A DNA stretch of 64,000 nt, taken from the NCBI RefSeq assembly GCF_000005825.2, contig NC_013791.2, forward strand, positions 3,782,001 to 3,846,000, given 5' to 3'. Shown here in pieces: positions 43,645 to 55,245 of the stretch. The first letter of the stretch is position 1. The number at the start of each line of letters is the position of its first letter. The notes beneath the pieces were generated by a model that ran no database searches, was not told where the DNA came from, and saw only the letters and a list, made by a program, of their open reading frames with translations. Both the position numbers and the translations under genes were made by a program. Source of the stretch: Alkalihalophilus pseudofirmus OF4 (lineage in GTDB: Bacteria; Bacillota; Bacilli; Bacillales; Bacillaceae_D).

Positions 43645-44502
43645 TCAACCCTGCTTCACGCTTAAAATCGTCACTGTCACGAGGATAATTGCCATGCCTC
43701 CAAGCTGGGTTACTGTAAGCAGTTCACTCAGAACCATAAATCCAAAAAGGGAGGCAGTCACGGGTTCCACCATTGCAATAATGGAAGCGGACGTCGGTGA
43801 TGTTTTTTTCAAACCAACTACATATAAGAAGAATGATACCCCTGCTCCGAAAATTCCTAAAAGAATGATCCATCCTAAGTCAGATGAGTAAAAGACGGAA
43901 GCTGCTTCACTGTGGTCAATGAACAGCAGCGTTATAATCGTAAAGGCAAGGAATGCAATCGTTAATATTCCTTGCGGCTGCCCGTGGCGAGATGCATATT
44001 TAAAGCCAAAAATGAACAAAGCATACGATAACCCGGCACCGAGTCCTGTCATAAGCCCAAGTAATGTAATGCCCTCAGAGCCAATGCTGTACACCTCTGT
44101 CAGCAATACGACACCAGCCATCACAAAACCAATAGCCACCCATTTAAATAATGACGCCTGTTCAAGATGGAATATAAAAGAGATAAGGAGAACAAAAATA
44201 GGTGCGGTATACATCAATGTCGCTGCTACAGCAACACTGCCCTCTGAGATACTGACAAAATAAAAAACAAAATTCCCTGCTACGCCAATACCCGCAACAA
44301 CAGACCAGAACAACAGCGGCTTATTAAACACTGCCGGACGGAACAAGAACCAAATAAGAATGCATACTAAACCTACTGCTCCCCTATAAAAGGAGATGAC
44401 TAAGGGATCCCAGCCTTTATCCATTAAGAAGCCGCCTAACCCTCCGGAAATGCCCCATAAAATGGCTGCTAAAATAACTAAACCTAGACCACCAACACGC
44501 AT
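43645..44502 (-). CDS. EamA family (drug/metabolite) transporter
   Basis: 285 residues with ten membrane helices in two EamA repeats ('ILAAILWGISGGLGGFLM' and, in the second, 'GLGAGLSYALFIFGFKYASR'; 'SIIAMVEPVTASLFGFMVLS' at the end). It should be a metabolite exporter; substrate unknown. ATG 44502 follows GGAGGT; nine codons upstream are not supported. Confidence 0.87.
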   Translation of the reverse strand: MRVGGLGLVILAAILWGISGGLGGFLMDKGWDPLVISFYRGAVGLVCILIWFLFRPAVFNKPLLFWSVVAGIGVAGNFVFYFVSISEGSVAVAATLMYTAPIFVLLISFIFHLEQASLFKWVAIGFVMAGVVLLTEVYSIGSEGITLLGLMTGLGAGLSYALFIFGFKYASRHGQPQGILTIAFLAFTIITLLFIDHSEAASVFYSSDLGWIILLGIFGAGVSFFLYVVGLKKTSPTSASIIAMVEPVTASLFGFMVLSELLTVTQLGGMAIILVTVTILSVKQG

Positions 44503-44631
44503 ATAGTACCTCCACATATCTAATTTCATCTGTAAAGATATGTATACCTGTTAGTAGGGGTTTTATAACTTAAATTTTTGGTACGTGTTATATGGAAGGC
44601 ATGGATTTTAAGTGATAACTCGATACCTCAT

Positions 44632-45111
44632 TTACTTATGATACGGTTCTCCCCTATTTATCCGAAACGCGCGATACACCTGCTCTAACAACACCAGCCT
44701 CATCAACTGGTGCGGCAGCGTCATTTTTGAAAACGACAGGGCATAATTGCTGCGGGCCATGACTTCCTCACTAAGACCGAGTGATCCGCCAATAATAAAG
44801 GCAATTTTACTTTTTCCGTACGTTGCGAGCTGGTCGATTTCTTTAGCTAATTGCTCTGATGTCAGCTGTTTACCTTTGATTTCAAGTGTGATAACATGCG
44901 TATCTGGTGCAATTTTGGCGAGGATTCTTTCGCCTTCTTTTTGTTTTACGAGCACCATATCAGCTTCACTTAAATTCTCGGGTGCTTTTTCATCAGCCAC
45001 CTCGATTAAATCAATTTTTGCATATGCTCCAAGCCGTTTTGTATATTCGGCTATTCCTTGCTTCAAATACTTCTCTTTTAATTTTCCTACAGAGATAATT
45101 GAGATATTCAC
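44632..45111 (-). CDS. rlmH: 23S rRNA (pseudouridine1915-N3)-methyltransferase RlmH
   Basis: 159 residues, SPOUT-fold. The N-terminal '[20 protein letters not shown]', the '[14 protein letters not shown]' SAM-loop region and the conserved C-terminal '[20 protein letters not shown]' with '[10 protein letters not shown]' are diagnostic. Near the end of the wal region, as in B. subtilis. Confidence 0.96.
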   Translation of the reverse strand: MNISIISVGKLKEKYLKQGIAEYTKRLGAYAKIDLIEVADEKAPENLSEADMVLVKQKEGERILAKIAPDTHVITLEIKGKQLTSEQLAKEIDQLATYGKSKIAFIIGGSLGLSEEVMARSNYALSFSKMTLPHQLMRLVLLEQVYRAFRINRGEPYHK

Positions 45112-45182
45112 AGTGTGTATTCCCTCATCCTTTATTTTTTATCCACAGAAGTTATCCACATATCAACAGTGTTAGTAACTGA

Positions 45183-45341
45183 CTATTTCGTAATTGAATA
45201 AACAGCGGGCTTCTTGCAGTAACTGCACGTTGTGGATAATTGATCTGCCTCATTTAATTTTTCGATAATTGGGGCCGCTTCGTACTCATCAACGACTACA
45301 TCCATTGCTACTTCAATATGTTCATCACATGCAAATTCCAT
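45183..45341 (-). CDS. CxxH/CxxC protein
   Basis: 52 residues. The family is named for its cysteines: 'FACDEH' (CxxH) near the start and 'CSYCKKP' (CxxC) toward the end, probably binding zinc. It regularly sits between htrC and rlmH in Bacillus (YyzF). ATG 45341 has AAAGGACGG. Confidence 0.87.
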   Translation of the reverse strand: MEFACDEHIEVAMDVVVDEYEAAPIIEKLNEADQLSTTCSYCKKPAVYSITK

Positions 45342-45432
45342 CTTAATCCGTCCTTTCCATTTACCGTGTTTTATTATAGCATACCCGTTTTCCACCTGTG
45401 GGCAACTTCCTTTTTGTGACTGAAACCAAAAA

Positions 45433-45460
45433 AGACAGAGCTATGTGAATAACTCTGTCT
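45433..45460 (-). terminator. Hairpin between htrC and the CxxH/CxxC gene
   Basis: AGACAGAG / CTCTGTCT stem, T-run on minus strand. Confidence 0.8.
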
Positions 45461-45517
45461 GACATCTCTCAATGTTTACCTTTTCCAACTAACCAACCTT
45501 CCAACTTTGCTTTTTTA

Positions 45518-46735
45518 TTAAAAGCTTTGCTGCTCGGCTAGCTGCACCGTGACCGTCTCACGACTGCCGTTGCGGTAGTATGTGACTTCCACTTCATCGC
45601 CAACTTGCTTTTCTGTGTAGAGGAATCTGCGTAAATCATGGCCATCAGTAATTTCTTCGCCATCAATTTCTACGATGACGTCATATTGCTCAAGCCCTGC
45701 ACGCTCTGCTGCAGACATTGGTGAGACGCTTGATACCATCACTCCTGCTCGTACATCACTTGGCAGATTTAATGTTTCTTGCCAGTGGTAGCTTGGAATT
45801 TCATTTAGTGATTGAATGCCTACCCCCAGCTGCGGACGTTTGACTTCACCGTAGCGTTCTAAATCTTCAATGATAGGGAGCGCCACACTTGTTGGGATCG
45901 CAAAGCCAATCCCTTCTACTGAGCTTTGGGCGATCTTCATGGAATTAATCCCAATGACTTGACCTTCAATATTTAATAATGCCCCGCCGCTGTTTCCGGG
46001 GTTGATCGCCGCATCTGTTTGCAGCACTTCTGCATGCCAGTCTACCTGGCCGTTTCCGGTTAAATCAACAGGAATGCTTCTTTCTGTCGCACTAATAATG
46101 CCTTGTGTCACCGAACTTGAAAATCTGAGCCCTAATGGATTTCCGATCGCAATTGCAGGCTCTCCCACTCTTAGCGAGTCAGAATTGCCAAACTCAGCAA
46201 CTGTATCAATATTTTCACTGTCAATTTCAAGAACAGCTAAGTCTGTAATTACATCTGAGCCTAATAGCTCTGCCGGGACTCTCGTTCCATCGGCTAAGCT
46301 GACTTCTATTCCATTTGCCCGGTCAATAACATGGTGATTCGTTACAACAAATGCCTTGTCTCCAGCTGCCTTATAAATAACACCAGAGCCAGTCCCTTCT
46401 CCGCCTTGTTCTTGAAACGGATTCGATTGTTGAATATTTATGACTCCTACAACAGCATCTGATACTTGATCTACTGCCTGCGTTACATCCGTATTCACCG
46501 AATAGCTGACTGTCTGGACATCCTCTGGCTGTTCAGATGCTACTAAACTCGTATCTTCCCCTTGGGAGTCTCCTGCATTGTATGGAAGGATACCTAAGTT
46601 AGATAAGAGCGGCACGGATAAGAGAACAACCAAGCCTCCAACAACCGCACCAATAAATGCTGAAAGGGCTCCACCGCGCCTAGAACGTTTCTGCCTTGTA
46701 TCACGTTCTGTGTAATGCTCATCATAATAGCCCAT
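45518..46735 (-). CDS. htrC: HtrA-type membrane serine protease (HtrC/YyxA)
   Basis: 405 residues: a short charged N-terminus, one membrane helix (about 27-48), a trypsin-like domain with catalytic His ('VVTNHHVID'), Asp ('VITDLAVLE') and Ser ('NPGNSGGALLN'), and one PDZ domain. It is an extracytoplasmic quality-control protease. The position after walJ is conserved in Bacillus. No CssRS-type operator was sought reliably. Confidence 0.94.
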   Translation of the reverse strand: MGYYDEHYTERDTRQKRSRRGGALSAFIGAVVGGLVVLLSVPLLSNLGILPYNAGDSQGEDTSLVASEQPEDVQTVSYSVNTDVTQAVDQVSDAVVGVINIQQSNPFQEQGGEGTGSGVIYKAAGDKAFVVTNHHVIDRANGIEVSLADGTRVPAELLGSDVITDLAVLEIDSENIDTVAEFGNSDSLRVGEPAIAIGNPLGLRFSSSVTQGIISATERSIPVDLTGNGQVDWHAEVLQTDAAINPGNSGGALLNIEGQVIGINSMKIAQSSVEGIGFAIPTSVALPIIEDLERYGEVKRPQLGVGIQSLNEIPSYHWQETLNLPSDVRAGVMVSSVSPMSAAERAGLEQYDVIVEIDGEEITDGHDLRRFLYTEKQVGDEVEVTYYRNGSRETVTVQLAEQQSF

Positions 46736-46931
46736 AACCCAACACCATCCTTATGATTTAAATGAAAAAGGTCACAACTTTAGCCATACTACATCCTTTA
46801 TAAAAAGGATGATTTTGATCATTATTATACCGATTCTTTAGGAGAAATCTACTAGCATGCTTCACTTTTGATTATTTTTTATACTGTTTACAGAATTGCC
46901 AACAACAGTAAGGAATAATCACTTAAAAACG

Positions 46932-46960
46932 AAAAAGCCCTCTATCGTAAGAGGACTTTT
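46932..46960 (-). terminator. Terminator of walJ
   Basis: AAAAGCCCTCT / AGAGGACTTTT (one mismatch), T-rich on the minus side. Confidence 0.85.
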
Positions 46961-46965
46961 CTAGA

Positions 46966-47760
46966 TTATACGCTAGTGAGCGGAGTTGGCTTTAGGGGGT
47001 CTGTATCAAATAACTCAAACTGCTCGCCTACTGGCATATCTTGTTCTTTTAATACTTGCTCTACGGTAAGGCGTGCTAAGTCTTTCATATTATTATCCAG
47101 GCTTAAGTGAGCAAGGTAGATTCTACTCGTGTTGTCACTGATCACATCAGATAACGCCAGAGCGGCATCTTCGTTTGATACGTGTCCTACATCACTTAAG
47201 ATTCTTCGTTTTACGTTCCAAGGATAGCGCCCCATCCGCAGCATATTCAAATCATGGTTCGATTCAAAAATGTACATATCAGCACCTTTAATCGTTCCTT
47301 TAATCCGTTCGCTTACATAGCCCATATCAGTGGCCAGCACAAGCTTCTTTCCTGCATGATGAAAGCAGTAAAACATTGGCTCTGCCGCATCATGAGAGAC
47401 ACCGAACGACTCGACGTCTAATCCGCCGAATGATTTTACTTCTTCTGTTGCGAAGATAAATTTTTGATCAGTCGGGATGGTGCCAAGATTGTTCTCCATC
47501 GCAAGCCATGTCTTTTCATTCGCAAAGATTGGCAGCTTATGTTTTCTTGCAAACACGCCGACCCCTTTTATATGATCGCTGTGCTCATGACTAACTAAAA
47601 TACCGTCAAGTTCTTTAGGATTGCGTCCGATCTCTGTGAATAGCTCGTCCATCTTCTTGCCGCTAAGTCCGACATCCACTAATAGCTTTTTATCATCGGC
47701 CTCCACATAAATCGCATTTCCAGTACTTCCGCTAGCCAGCACACTAAAACGTAATGACAT
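46966..47760 (-). CDS. walJ: MBL-fold metallohydrolase WalJ (YycJ)
   Basis: 264 residues. The metallo-beta-lactamase motif '[10 protein letters not shown]' (HxHxDH), 'STGNAIYVE' near the start and '[11 protein letters not shown]' mark the YycJ family, implicated with cell division and DNA processing coordination. Last gene of the wal operon; ends at a terminator. Confidence 0.95.
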   Translation of the reverse strand: MSLRFSVLASGSTGNAIYVEADDKKLLVDVGLSGKKMDELFTEIGRNPKELDGILVSHEHSDHIKGVGVFARKHKLPIFANEKTWLAMENNLGTIPTDQKFIFATEEVKSFGGLDVESFGVSHDAAEPMFYCFHHAGKKLVLATDMGYVSERIKGTIKGADMYIFESNHDLNMLRMGRYPWNVKRRILSDVGHVSNEDAALALSDVISDNTSRIYLAHLSLDNNMKDLARLTVEQVLKEQDMPVGEQFELFDTDPLKPTPLTSV

Positions 47761-47789
47761 CGTAGGTTCACTCCTGTTTTTTGCTACTG

Positions 47790-48563
47790 TTACGAGAGCT
47801 GCTGTATTTCAGGGTTGATCGCATGCACAAGATACGTCTCACCCTCAACCGTCACACGCCACATCGGAGCAAATACCTGTGCCCCTCCGCCTTGCAGATT
47901 ATGGAGGCTGTAATAACCAAACTCCACATGCGTCACGGTATCGTTCACCCCTATATGCTGTGCATTTAACAGCACCTCAATGGCCTTAATACTTGTTAGC
48001 ACTTCTCGTTCTCTGCCTGTTGGCTCAAACTCATAATAGCTTTGTTCGTAGGCAACAATCTCTCTATCTTCATTTAGCTGTAATACTAGAGGTTCTGCTT
48101 CAAACGCGTAGGCTGTTTTCCCTTCATACGTTTGCTGCATAAGAATTTGTCTTGCTTCTGTATCAAACCGGCCAAAGCGATACTCACGGCCGTTCGTTAT
48201 ATAGCTTGTAAGAAACTGATTTAAATCTTGGGAAAACTGATCTTCTCTTAACTCAAAAGGCTCATTAAGCTCTGCGATAATCGTTGTGCCATCTAATAAG
48301 TCTGCCTCTTGATTGCTTAGAGCGTTCATCTGTCTTTCACTAAACGGCACGGCCTTTCCTAAAATATGACCGGCTGTCGTTGTTTCTTCTGGCAGCTCGA
48401 CATCAATGGTTACATTATTATCGCGCAGCACTTCTTGAATCGTCGCTTGAGCGATCATGTTCATTTGATTCGAGTTATTTTTCTCGATCAGCTGCCACGT
48501 AAGAAAGATATTTAAGAATAAGAAGGTGATGATGAATATGGTTTTTGTCCGGCTCCAATTCAT
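47790..48563 (-). CDS. walI: WalK-associated membrane protein WalI (YycI)
   Basis: 257 residues; N-terminal membrane helix ('[18 protein letters not shown]', about 9-26) and an extracytoplasmic domain with two similar halves. WalI and WalH form a complex with WalK in the membrane and restrain it. It overlaps walH by 4 nt (ATGA). Confidence 0.93.
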   Translation of the reverse strand: MNWSRTKTIFIITFLFLNIFLTWQLIEKNNSNQMNMIAQATIQEVLRDNNVTIDVELPEETTTAGHILGKAVPFSERQMNALSNQEADLLDGTTIIAELNEPFELREDQFSQDLNQFLTSYITNGREYRFGRFDTEARQILMQQTYEGKTAYAFEAEPLVLQLNEDREIVAYEQSYYEFEPTGREREVLTSIKAIEVLLNAQHIGVNDTVTHVEFGYYSLHNLQGGGAQVFAPMWRVTVEGETYLVHAINPEIQQLS

Positions 48564-49885
48564 TGCATCCCCTCCTCACTAGCTACATCATTAAACGTAA
48601 CTTTCTGCCATTGTCCATCATAAAGCACATACCAATAAGGCTCAAGTGTGACTAATGAAACATTTTGTTTGTTCATTTCATAGCCGACCATTACTTTTTC
48701 AAGTCTGTTTGGATCAAAGTATTCCTGTTCATTCAGCCGCTCTAGCACCGCTTCCCCTGATGGAAGCTCGAAGCGTTGGATCGCATTAATCGGCTGATTA
48801 TCAAGGTCAAATAACGGACGCTCATAGCTGACGATTTGGGAGCCGATCCGGCCGACTTTTAAACTCATAATACTTTGACCCTCATAACTGATAACTGGCG
48901 TACCATCGACATGAAGCATATATTCAGCTTCTTCTCTTACATCTGCTACTGCCCAATCCGATAGAATATAAGGATCTGACCATCCGCCGTGACTATTTAT
49001 AAAATCGAAGCTGTTTTGAACAATATGACGGCTGCTTCGCTCTTGATTTTCAGAGAAAAGCGGATTGTTATAATCCATAAATTCGCCATCATTTCTCAAT
49101 TGAATAATCCGATTCCCATCCGTAAAGGATTCATTTTGATCCGCCAGATTAGCACGAACTGAATTTGGCTCGTTGAATAACTCATTAATAAAATAATTTA
49201 CATCAATCGGACTTGTCGTGTATGTCATTCGCTCAACCTCAACGGGCTCAACAGGAACATACACATGCTGATGAAGCTGAGTATGATTTGGCCCTTGTGA
49301 TACAGAAGTAACCGGAATGTAGTCTCCCCTCATCCACTCTTGAAACTCATTTGCAGAAAAAGAGGTTTCTACTTCCACCACTCGCTCATCCTCGCCAAAT
49401 AATAGCTGCATCGCTACTTCATCCTGATTGTTATCTATATAGACATAGAGTCGGTCTACCTCAGAGGTTGGAAGGTTAAAAACTTCTCTATCCACTTCAA
49501 ACATCGCGAGCAGCGTATCTGTAGGGACAACTGCAGGAAAAATGACTTCTATCCCTGCACTAACACCCGGTTTTGGAAAAGGACCGGTAGCAAGCATGTC
49601 TCCTTCATCGAGCTCTGCTTGTAGAAGCTGATCAAAAAATTCATCAAATGCATCAGTATGTCTTGGAATCATGGCTGTTTGCCCGTCTACATGAGTGATC
49701 AGCTTCTCTGGCCTAATAACATCGCTTAACCTAACCTCTTCACTGATCAGTGAGGTTCTCTCTAATTCTTCTGATTCACCTAGGAAGTTGATATCAGGCT
49801 GAAACGTCCACAGCTGCCAAGTCAGGATGATACTTAACCCTACTAAGCCGATTAATAATCCTGTTTTGACGTGTTCGTAATTCAT
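48560..49885 (-). CDS. walH: WalK-associated membrane protein WalH (YycH)
   Basis: 441 residues, a single N-terminal helix ('TGLLIGLVGLSIILTWQLW') and a large extracytoplasmic domain of the YycH family, ending in a Glu-rich tail. It regulates WalK. Overlaps walK by 4 nt and walI by 4 nt, showing a tightly coupled operon. Confidence 0.94.
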   Translation of the reverse strand: MNYEHVKTGLLIGLVGLSIILTWQLWTFQPDINFLGESEELERTSLISEEVRLSDVIRPEKLITHVDGQTAMIPRHTDAFDEFFDQLLQAELDEGDMLATGPFPKPGVSAGIEVIFPAVVPTDTLLAMFEVDREVFNLPTSEVDRLYVYIDNNQDEVAMQLLFGEDERVVEVETSFSANEFQEWMRGDYIPVTSVSQGPNHTQLHQHVYVPVEPVEVERMTYTTSPIDVNYFINELFNEPNSVRANLADQNESFTDGNRIIQLRNDGEFMDYNNPLFSENQERSSRHIVQNSFDFINSHGGWSDPYILSDWAVADVREEAEYMLHVDGTPVISYEGQSIMSLKVGRIGSQIVSYERPLFDLDNQPINAIQRFELPSGEAVLERLNEQEYFDPNRLEKVMVGYEMNKQNVSLVTLEPYWYVLYDGQWQKVTFNDVASEEGMQ

Positions 49886-51705
49886 GCCTCTCCCCCCTTA
49901 AATGTAGAGTAAGGCAATGTAAAGTAAATCGTCGTACCAGATCCATATTCACTTGAAACCCAAATTTCTCCGCCATGAGCATGCACTAATTCCTTCGCAA
50001 TCGCAAGACCAAGTCCTGTACCGCCGATGCTTCTAGCACGTGCTTTATCTACACGGTAGAAACGATCAAAGATCTTCGATTGATTTTCACGAGGGATCCC
50101 CATTCCTTCATCTGAAATACTCACTCGTACATTATGTCCTTGGTGCATGAGGGTCGTCGTAATATTGCCGCCCTCCGGAGAGTACTTCATTGCATTGGAA
50201 ATAATGTTATCAATTACTTGCGTCAATTTATCTTTATCCACTTCTACATACGTTGGATGTCCTGAAATATGGCGCGTGAAATGAATATCTCTTCCCTGTG
50301 CGACCATCTCAAACCGGTCAATCACTTCATGCAGGAATTGACCAAAATCAACCCATGTCAGCTGCAAGCGGTAGTCGTGGCTGTCAATTTTAGAAAGCTG
50401 AAGCAGGTCATTAACTAAGCGGATCATACGCTCTGTTTCATTTTGAGTAACCCCAACAAACCTGCGTGCAAGCTCTGGCTCATCAAGTGCACCGTCCTCA
50501 AGCGCTTCTAGGTAGCTCTTCATAGTCGTTAACGGGGTACGCAGCTCATGAGAAACATTAGCTACAAATTCACGTCTGTCCTGTTCAATTTTTTCTTGCT
50601 CCGTTACATCATGCAGTACCGTAATTAAGCCATTAATCGGCCCATCCTCTTCTTGAATGACAGAGAAATTAGCTTCGATCAGAAACTCTTGTTCGTCATC
50701 ACTAAAATCAAGGAGAATGGAATCCGTCTGCTCAAATAAATCTTCAAGCTCATACGTTTCTGGCAGTCTTAACACTTCAGGCAGCAGGGATTTGATCACT
50801 TCATAGCTTTGAACGCCAAGCAGCTCCTCTGCACGCTTATTCATCAAAATAATATGACCGTCTTGATCTGTTGCAAGTACGCCATCTGTCATATGAGCCA
50901 GAACTGAGCTTAATTTTTTCTGCTCACGGGCCCTTGTTGCTGTGGCATCTTGTAATTTATGAGTCAAATCATTAAAAGAATAAGCAAGCTGTCCGATTTC
51001 ATCTGTGCTGTAAACTGTTACCTGTCTCGAGAAATCTCCCTGACCCATTCTGAGCGCTTGTTTACGCATATCCATAATCGGCGCCGTAATCGTCCGCGCA
51101 AGCAAAATAACGAGCACCGCGGTAATTAAGAGAGCTATCACTGTGCCGCTCAATAAGATGCTGTTAATTTGCTGCATTTGATCATAAATATCTTCCATTG
51201 AAGATTCAATATAGATTGCGCCAAGCGTATTATTATCTTGGTCTTTAATTGGAACAGCAAGCACCTGAACGCGGTCACCCGTCTGTGGATCACGTTCAAT
51301 CGCTGCATCTCGCGCTCCAAGAAGCGCGCGTTTAACCCTGTATTTCGTCGTTTGCTGGCCTACAATATGCCGGTTCGAAAAATTAGACGTACCTAAAATT
51401 TCGCTGTTAGCATCGACCACTTGAACTTCTGCATTTTCAATATTAAACGTCTCTCTTAAAAGTAAATTAATATCATTATAAAGCTCACTTCGATCTTCAC
51501 GCGGCTCCATCATTTCCTGGGCAACATTGTATCCGAGCAAGTTAGCACGCTCATTTAACATTTGATCATGGTTGTAGACAAGCTGTTCTTCTAGCTTTCC
51601 TGTAAAATACACACCAATGATCTGCATGGCCATAAAAATGAGTAATACATAAATGATAATTAACTTAAATTGAATTGATCTAAAAAATCCAACCTTTCGA
51701 TCCAT
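49882..51705 (-). CDS. walK: Sensor histidine kinase WalK
   Basis: 607 residues: TM1 (about 13-33), extracellular Cache-like domain, TM2 (about 185-205), HAMP, PAS (about 270-365), the H-box 'FVANVSHELRTPLTTMKSYL' (His about 384) and HATPase with 'NAMKYSPEGGNI' and 'GTGLGLAIAKELVHAHGGEI'. WalK controls cell-wall hydrolase genes through WalR and is normally essential. Overlaps the walR stop by one base. Confidence 0.97.
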   Translation of the reverse strand: MDRKVGFFRSIQFKLIIIYVLLIFMAMQIIGVYFTGKLEEQLVYNHDQMLNERANLLGYNVAQEMMEPREDRSELYNDINLLLRETFNIENAEVQVVDANSEILGTSNFSNRHIVGQQTTKYRVKRALLGARDAAIERDPQTGDRVQVLAVPIKDQDNNTLGAIYIESSMEDIYDQMQQINSILLSGTVIALLITAVLVILLARTITAPIMDMRKQALRMGQGDFSRQVTVYSTDEIGQLAYSFNDLTHKLQDATATRAREQKKLSSVLAHMTDGVLATDQDGHIILMNKRAEELLGVQSYEVIKSLLPEVLRLPETYELEDLFEQTDSILLDFSDDEQEFLIEANFSVIQEEDGPINGLITVLHDVTEQEKIEQDRREFVANVSHELRTPLTTMKSYLEALEDGALDEPELARRFVGVTQNETERMIRLVNDLLQLSKIDSHDYRLQLTWVDFGQFLHEVIDRFEMVAQGRDIHFTRHISGHPTYVEVDKDKLTQVIDNIISNAMKYSPEGGNITTTLMHQGHNVRVSISDEGMGIPRENQSKIFDRFYRVDKARARSIGGTGLGLAIAKELVHAHGGEIWVSSEYGSGTTIYFTLPYSTFKGGEA

Positions 51706-52415
51706 TAACCTTGCTCCACATCTTCAGGCGATGATAAATAATACCCTACCCCGCGTCGTGTTATGATCCAGTTTGGATAGCTTGGATTATCCTCAACTTT
51801 TTCTCTAAGTCTTCTAACCGTCACATCGACTGTACGTACATCACCAAAATAATCATAGCCCCATACAGCCTGCAGAAGATGCTCACGCGTCATCACTTGT
51901 CCTAGGTGTTTAGCTAAGTAATGAATCAGCTCAAATTCTCTATGTGTCAACTCAATTGTCTCACCGCGGCGCTTCACTTGATAAGCATCCGGGTAAATCG
52001 TTAAGTCTCCTACCGTTAATTCTTTTTGCGTTGACACTTCTTCAGCACCGGATTTTCTGCGGCGTAAGTTTGCTTTAACACGTGCGAGCAATTCTCTTGT
52101 GCTAAAAGGCTTCGTGACATAATCATCCGCCCCAAGCTCAAGTCCTAAGACTTTATCAATCTCAGAATCTTTCGCTGTCAGCATAATAATCGGAATATCA
52201 TAGCTTTTTCGTACTTCACGGCATACTTCCATCCCATCCTTATGAGGTAACATAATATCTAGTAAAATGAGATCAGGCTCTTCTTTTTTTACTTGTTCAA
52301 CAGCTTCGTTGCCATCATAAGCACAAAATACTTCAAAGCCCTCTTTTTCTAAGTTAAACTTTAATATATCAGCGATTGGTTTTTCATCATCTACTACGAG
52401 AATACGCTTATCCAT
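51705..52415 (-). CDS. walR: Response regulator WalR
   Basis: 236 residues, OmpR/PhoB type: receiver with phospho-Asp in '[16 protein letters not shown]' (about 54), and winged-helix DNA-binding C-terminal domain ending '[18 protein letters not shown]' and 'RRGVGYYL'. First gene of the wal operon. Ribosome site TTGGAG. Confidence 0.97.
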   Translation of the reverse strand: MDKRILVVDDEKPIADILKFNLEKEGFEVFCAYDGNEAVEQVKKEEPDLILLDIMLPHKDGMEVCREVRKSYDIPIIMLTAKDSEIDKVLGLELGADDYVTKPFSTRELLARVKANLRRRKSGAEEVSTQKELTVGDLTIYPDAYQVKRRGETIELTHREFELIHYLAKHLGQVMTREHLLQAVWGYDYFGDVRTVDVTVRRLREKVEDNPSYPNWIITRRGVGYYLSSPEDVEQG

Positions 52416-52525
52416 TCAAATTCGCTCCAATCCAACATAATATCTATTCGACATAGTACCTATTTTAAATAATATCTATCCACATTCTAACATAAGACGC
52501 AAAAAGACGTAGGAAAAAAGAAAAG

Positions 52526-52597
52526 CACGAGCACCTAGGAGCCTATGCTGGACCATAGAAAAGCATGGGCGGCTGTTCAGGTGCGACTGGGCTGGAG
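52526..52597 (+). repeat. Intergenic direct repeat, copy 1
   Basis: 72 bp starting CACGAGCACCTAGGAGCC and ending ACTGGGCTGGAG, related to 52647-52704 but with a 14-bp insertion. Each copy can form a CCTATGCT / AGCATGGG hairpin. Confidence 0.75.
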
Positions 52598-52646
52598 AGC
52601 GAGCAACATGAAATCGCTCTTTGATTTCATTTGATCGATCGAAGCA

Positions 52647-52704
52647 CACGAGCACTTAGGAGCCTATGCTAGACAATAGAAAAGCATGGGCGACTGGGCT
52701 GGAG
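52647..52704 (+). repeat. Intergenic direct repeat, copy 2
   Basis: 58 bp, second copy of the repeat upstream of walR. The segment between the copies includes an ATGAAATC / GATTTCAT hairpin. Confidence 0.75.
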
Positions 52705-52785
52705 TCATCCAATTATGCTTCACGTCCGCCTGATTAACGAATGAAACTATGCATTTTTCTATATAACAAATTTCTATATAACAAA

Positions 52786-52841
52786 AAACGTCCCTGCACA
52801 AATACAGAGACGAAATAAAAAAAGCGTGCCTAAGCACATCT
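52786..52841 (-). terminator. Terminator(s) of the tRNA array
   Basis: On the minus strand two hairpins follow the array: GTGC-TTAG-GCAC with T7, then CGTCTCTG / CAGGGACG with T6. Confidence 0.75.
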
Positions 52842-52857
52842 GTCGTTTTAATAAAAG

Positions 52858-52933
<76 letters not shown>

Positions 52934-52938
52934 AAAAA

Positions 52939-53014
52939 TGGTGGCTTGGGACGGAATCGAACCGCCGACACATGGATTTTCAGTCCATTGCTCTACCGAC
53001 TGAGCTACCAAGCC
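52939..53014 (-). tRNA. tRNA-Phe (GAA)
   Basis: 76 nt with CCA; acceptor GGCTTGG / CCAAGCC; anticodon loop CTGAAAA gives GAA. Confidence 0.96.
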
Positions 53015-53063
53015 AATCTTTTAATTCTTGTCCATCTTACCACAATGAATATTGAAAGTAAAA

Positions 53064-53140
53064 TGGCGGTCCGGACGGGACTCGAACCCGCGACCTCCTG
53101 CGTGACAGGCAGGCATTCTAACCAACTGAACTACCGGACC
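53064..53140 (-). tRNA. tRNA-Asp (GTC)
   Basis: 77 nt including the encoded 3' CCA (discriminator G); acceptor GGTCCGG / CCGGACC; anticodon loop CTGTCAC gives GTC. Confidence 0.95.
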
Positions 53141-53156
53141 AGTATGAATATGTAAA

Positions 53157-53231
53157 TGGTGACCCGTACGGGATTCGAACCCGTGTTACCGCCGTGAAAG
53201 GGCGGTGTCTTAACCGCTTGACCAACGGGCC
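53157..53231 (-). tRNA. tRNA-Glu (TTC)
   Basis: 75 nt with CCA; acceptor GGCCCGT / ACGGGTC; anticodon loop CTTTCAC gives TTC. Confidence 0.95.
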
Positions 53232-53252
53232 ATTTTCATAAAAGGTTGAAAA

Positions 53253-53328
53253 TGGTGAGCCATGAAGGACTCGAACCTTCGACCCTCTGATTAAAAGTCA
53301 GATGCTCTACCAACTGAGCTAATGGCTC
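53253..53328 (-). tRNA. tRNA-Lys (TTT)
   Basis: 76 nt with CCA; acceptor GAGCCAT / ATGGCTC; anticodon loop CTTTTAA gives TTT. First of the array on the transcript (Lys-Glu-Asp-Phe-Thr). Confidence 0.96.
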
Positions 53329-53572
53329 TTAGTGATAATGACGCTCACTTTAATCAGTAAAGCTTGTCATCGTTCGCTGTAACTCTCAGCGACAAGAATA
53401 ATAATATCATGCATTCCTAAACTGTGCAAGGCTTTTTAAAAACTTTTTTAAAAAACTTTTCATACCGTTAGCGGGCCTTCAGCACTCATTAAGAATAGCG
53501 AACTTTGGCGAATAGCGCAAGATCTTTTTCTAGCTTTTTATACGATGTCTAACAACTGATCAAATTTATAAA

Positions 53573-53603
53573 AAAGCCGCCTAGACCGTGTCTAGGCGGT
53601 TTC
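53573..53603 (-). terminator. Terminator of purA
   Basis: AAGCCGCCTAGAC / GTCTAGGCGGTTT with a 3-nt loop. Confidence 0.88.
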
Positions 53604-53609
53604 GATCAA

Positions 53610-54935
<1,326 letters not shown>

Positions 54936-54951
54936 TCAAAATCCATTGACA

Positions 54952-54980
54952 AGTATATCAACATACAGGTCAATCGTCAA
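54952..54980 (-). promoter_or_regulatory. purA promoter
   Basis: On the minus strand TTGACG (54980-54975), 17-bp spacer, TATACT (54957-54952). Confidence 0.75.
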
Positions 54981-54982
54981 TA

Positions 54983-55024
54983 AAACCCGAACATTTAATA
55001 CAATGTACACAAATTCGTTCGTGT
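54983..55024. promoter_or_regulatory. PurR box pair upstream of purA
   Basis: Two inverted boxes: AAACCCGAACATT (54983-54995, plus strand) and ACACGAACGAATT (55024-55012, minus strand), separated by 16 bp. This is the spacing and orientation bound by Bacillus PurR (core CCGAAC / CGAAC). Confidence 0.7.
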
Positions 55025-55245
55025 GGGAAATACATTTATGATTAGATTGTTTCTAAAAGATGCAAACTATACGCAAAAAGAGGCCCGGACAGAAGTGTTT
55101 TTAAACTACGTACAGTAAAGATGGATAGTGCGTTGACAACATTGCACAAAAAAGACGACTTTCCATCACTAAATGAAAAAAGTCGTCTGGTCATTTCATA
55201 AAATGCATCAAACAAGGTAATAGCGGATTCTCCGCTTCTAAAATA

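Noticed and set aside
53329-53572. Replication origin or further RNA genes near the tRNA array
   Set aside because: No DnaA-box cluster and no cloverleaf; only an AT-rich spacer is visible.
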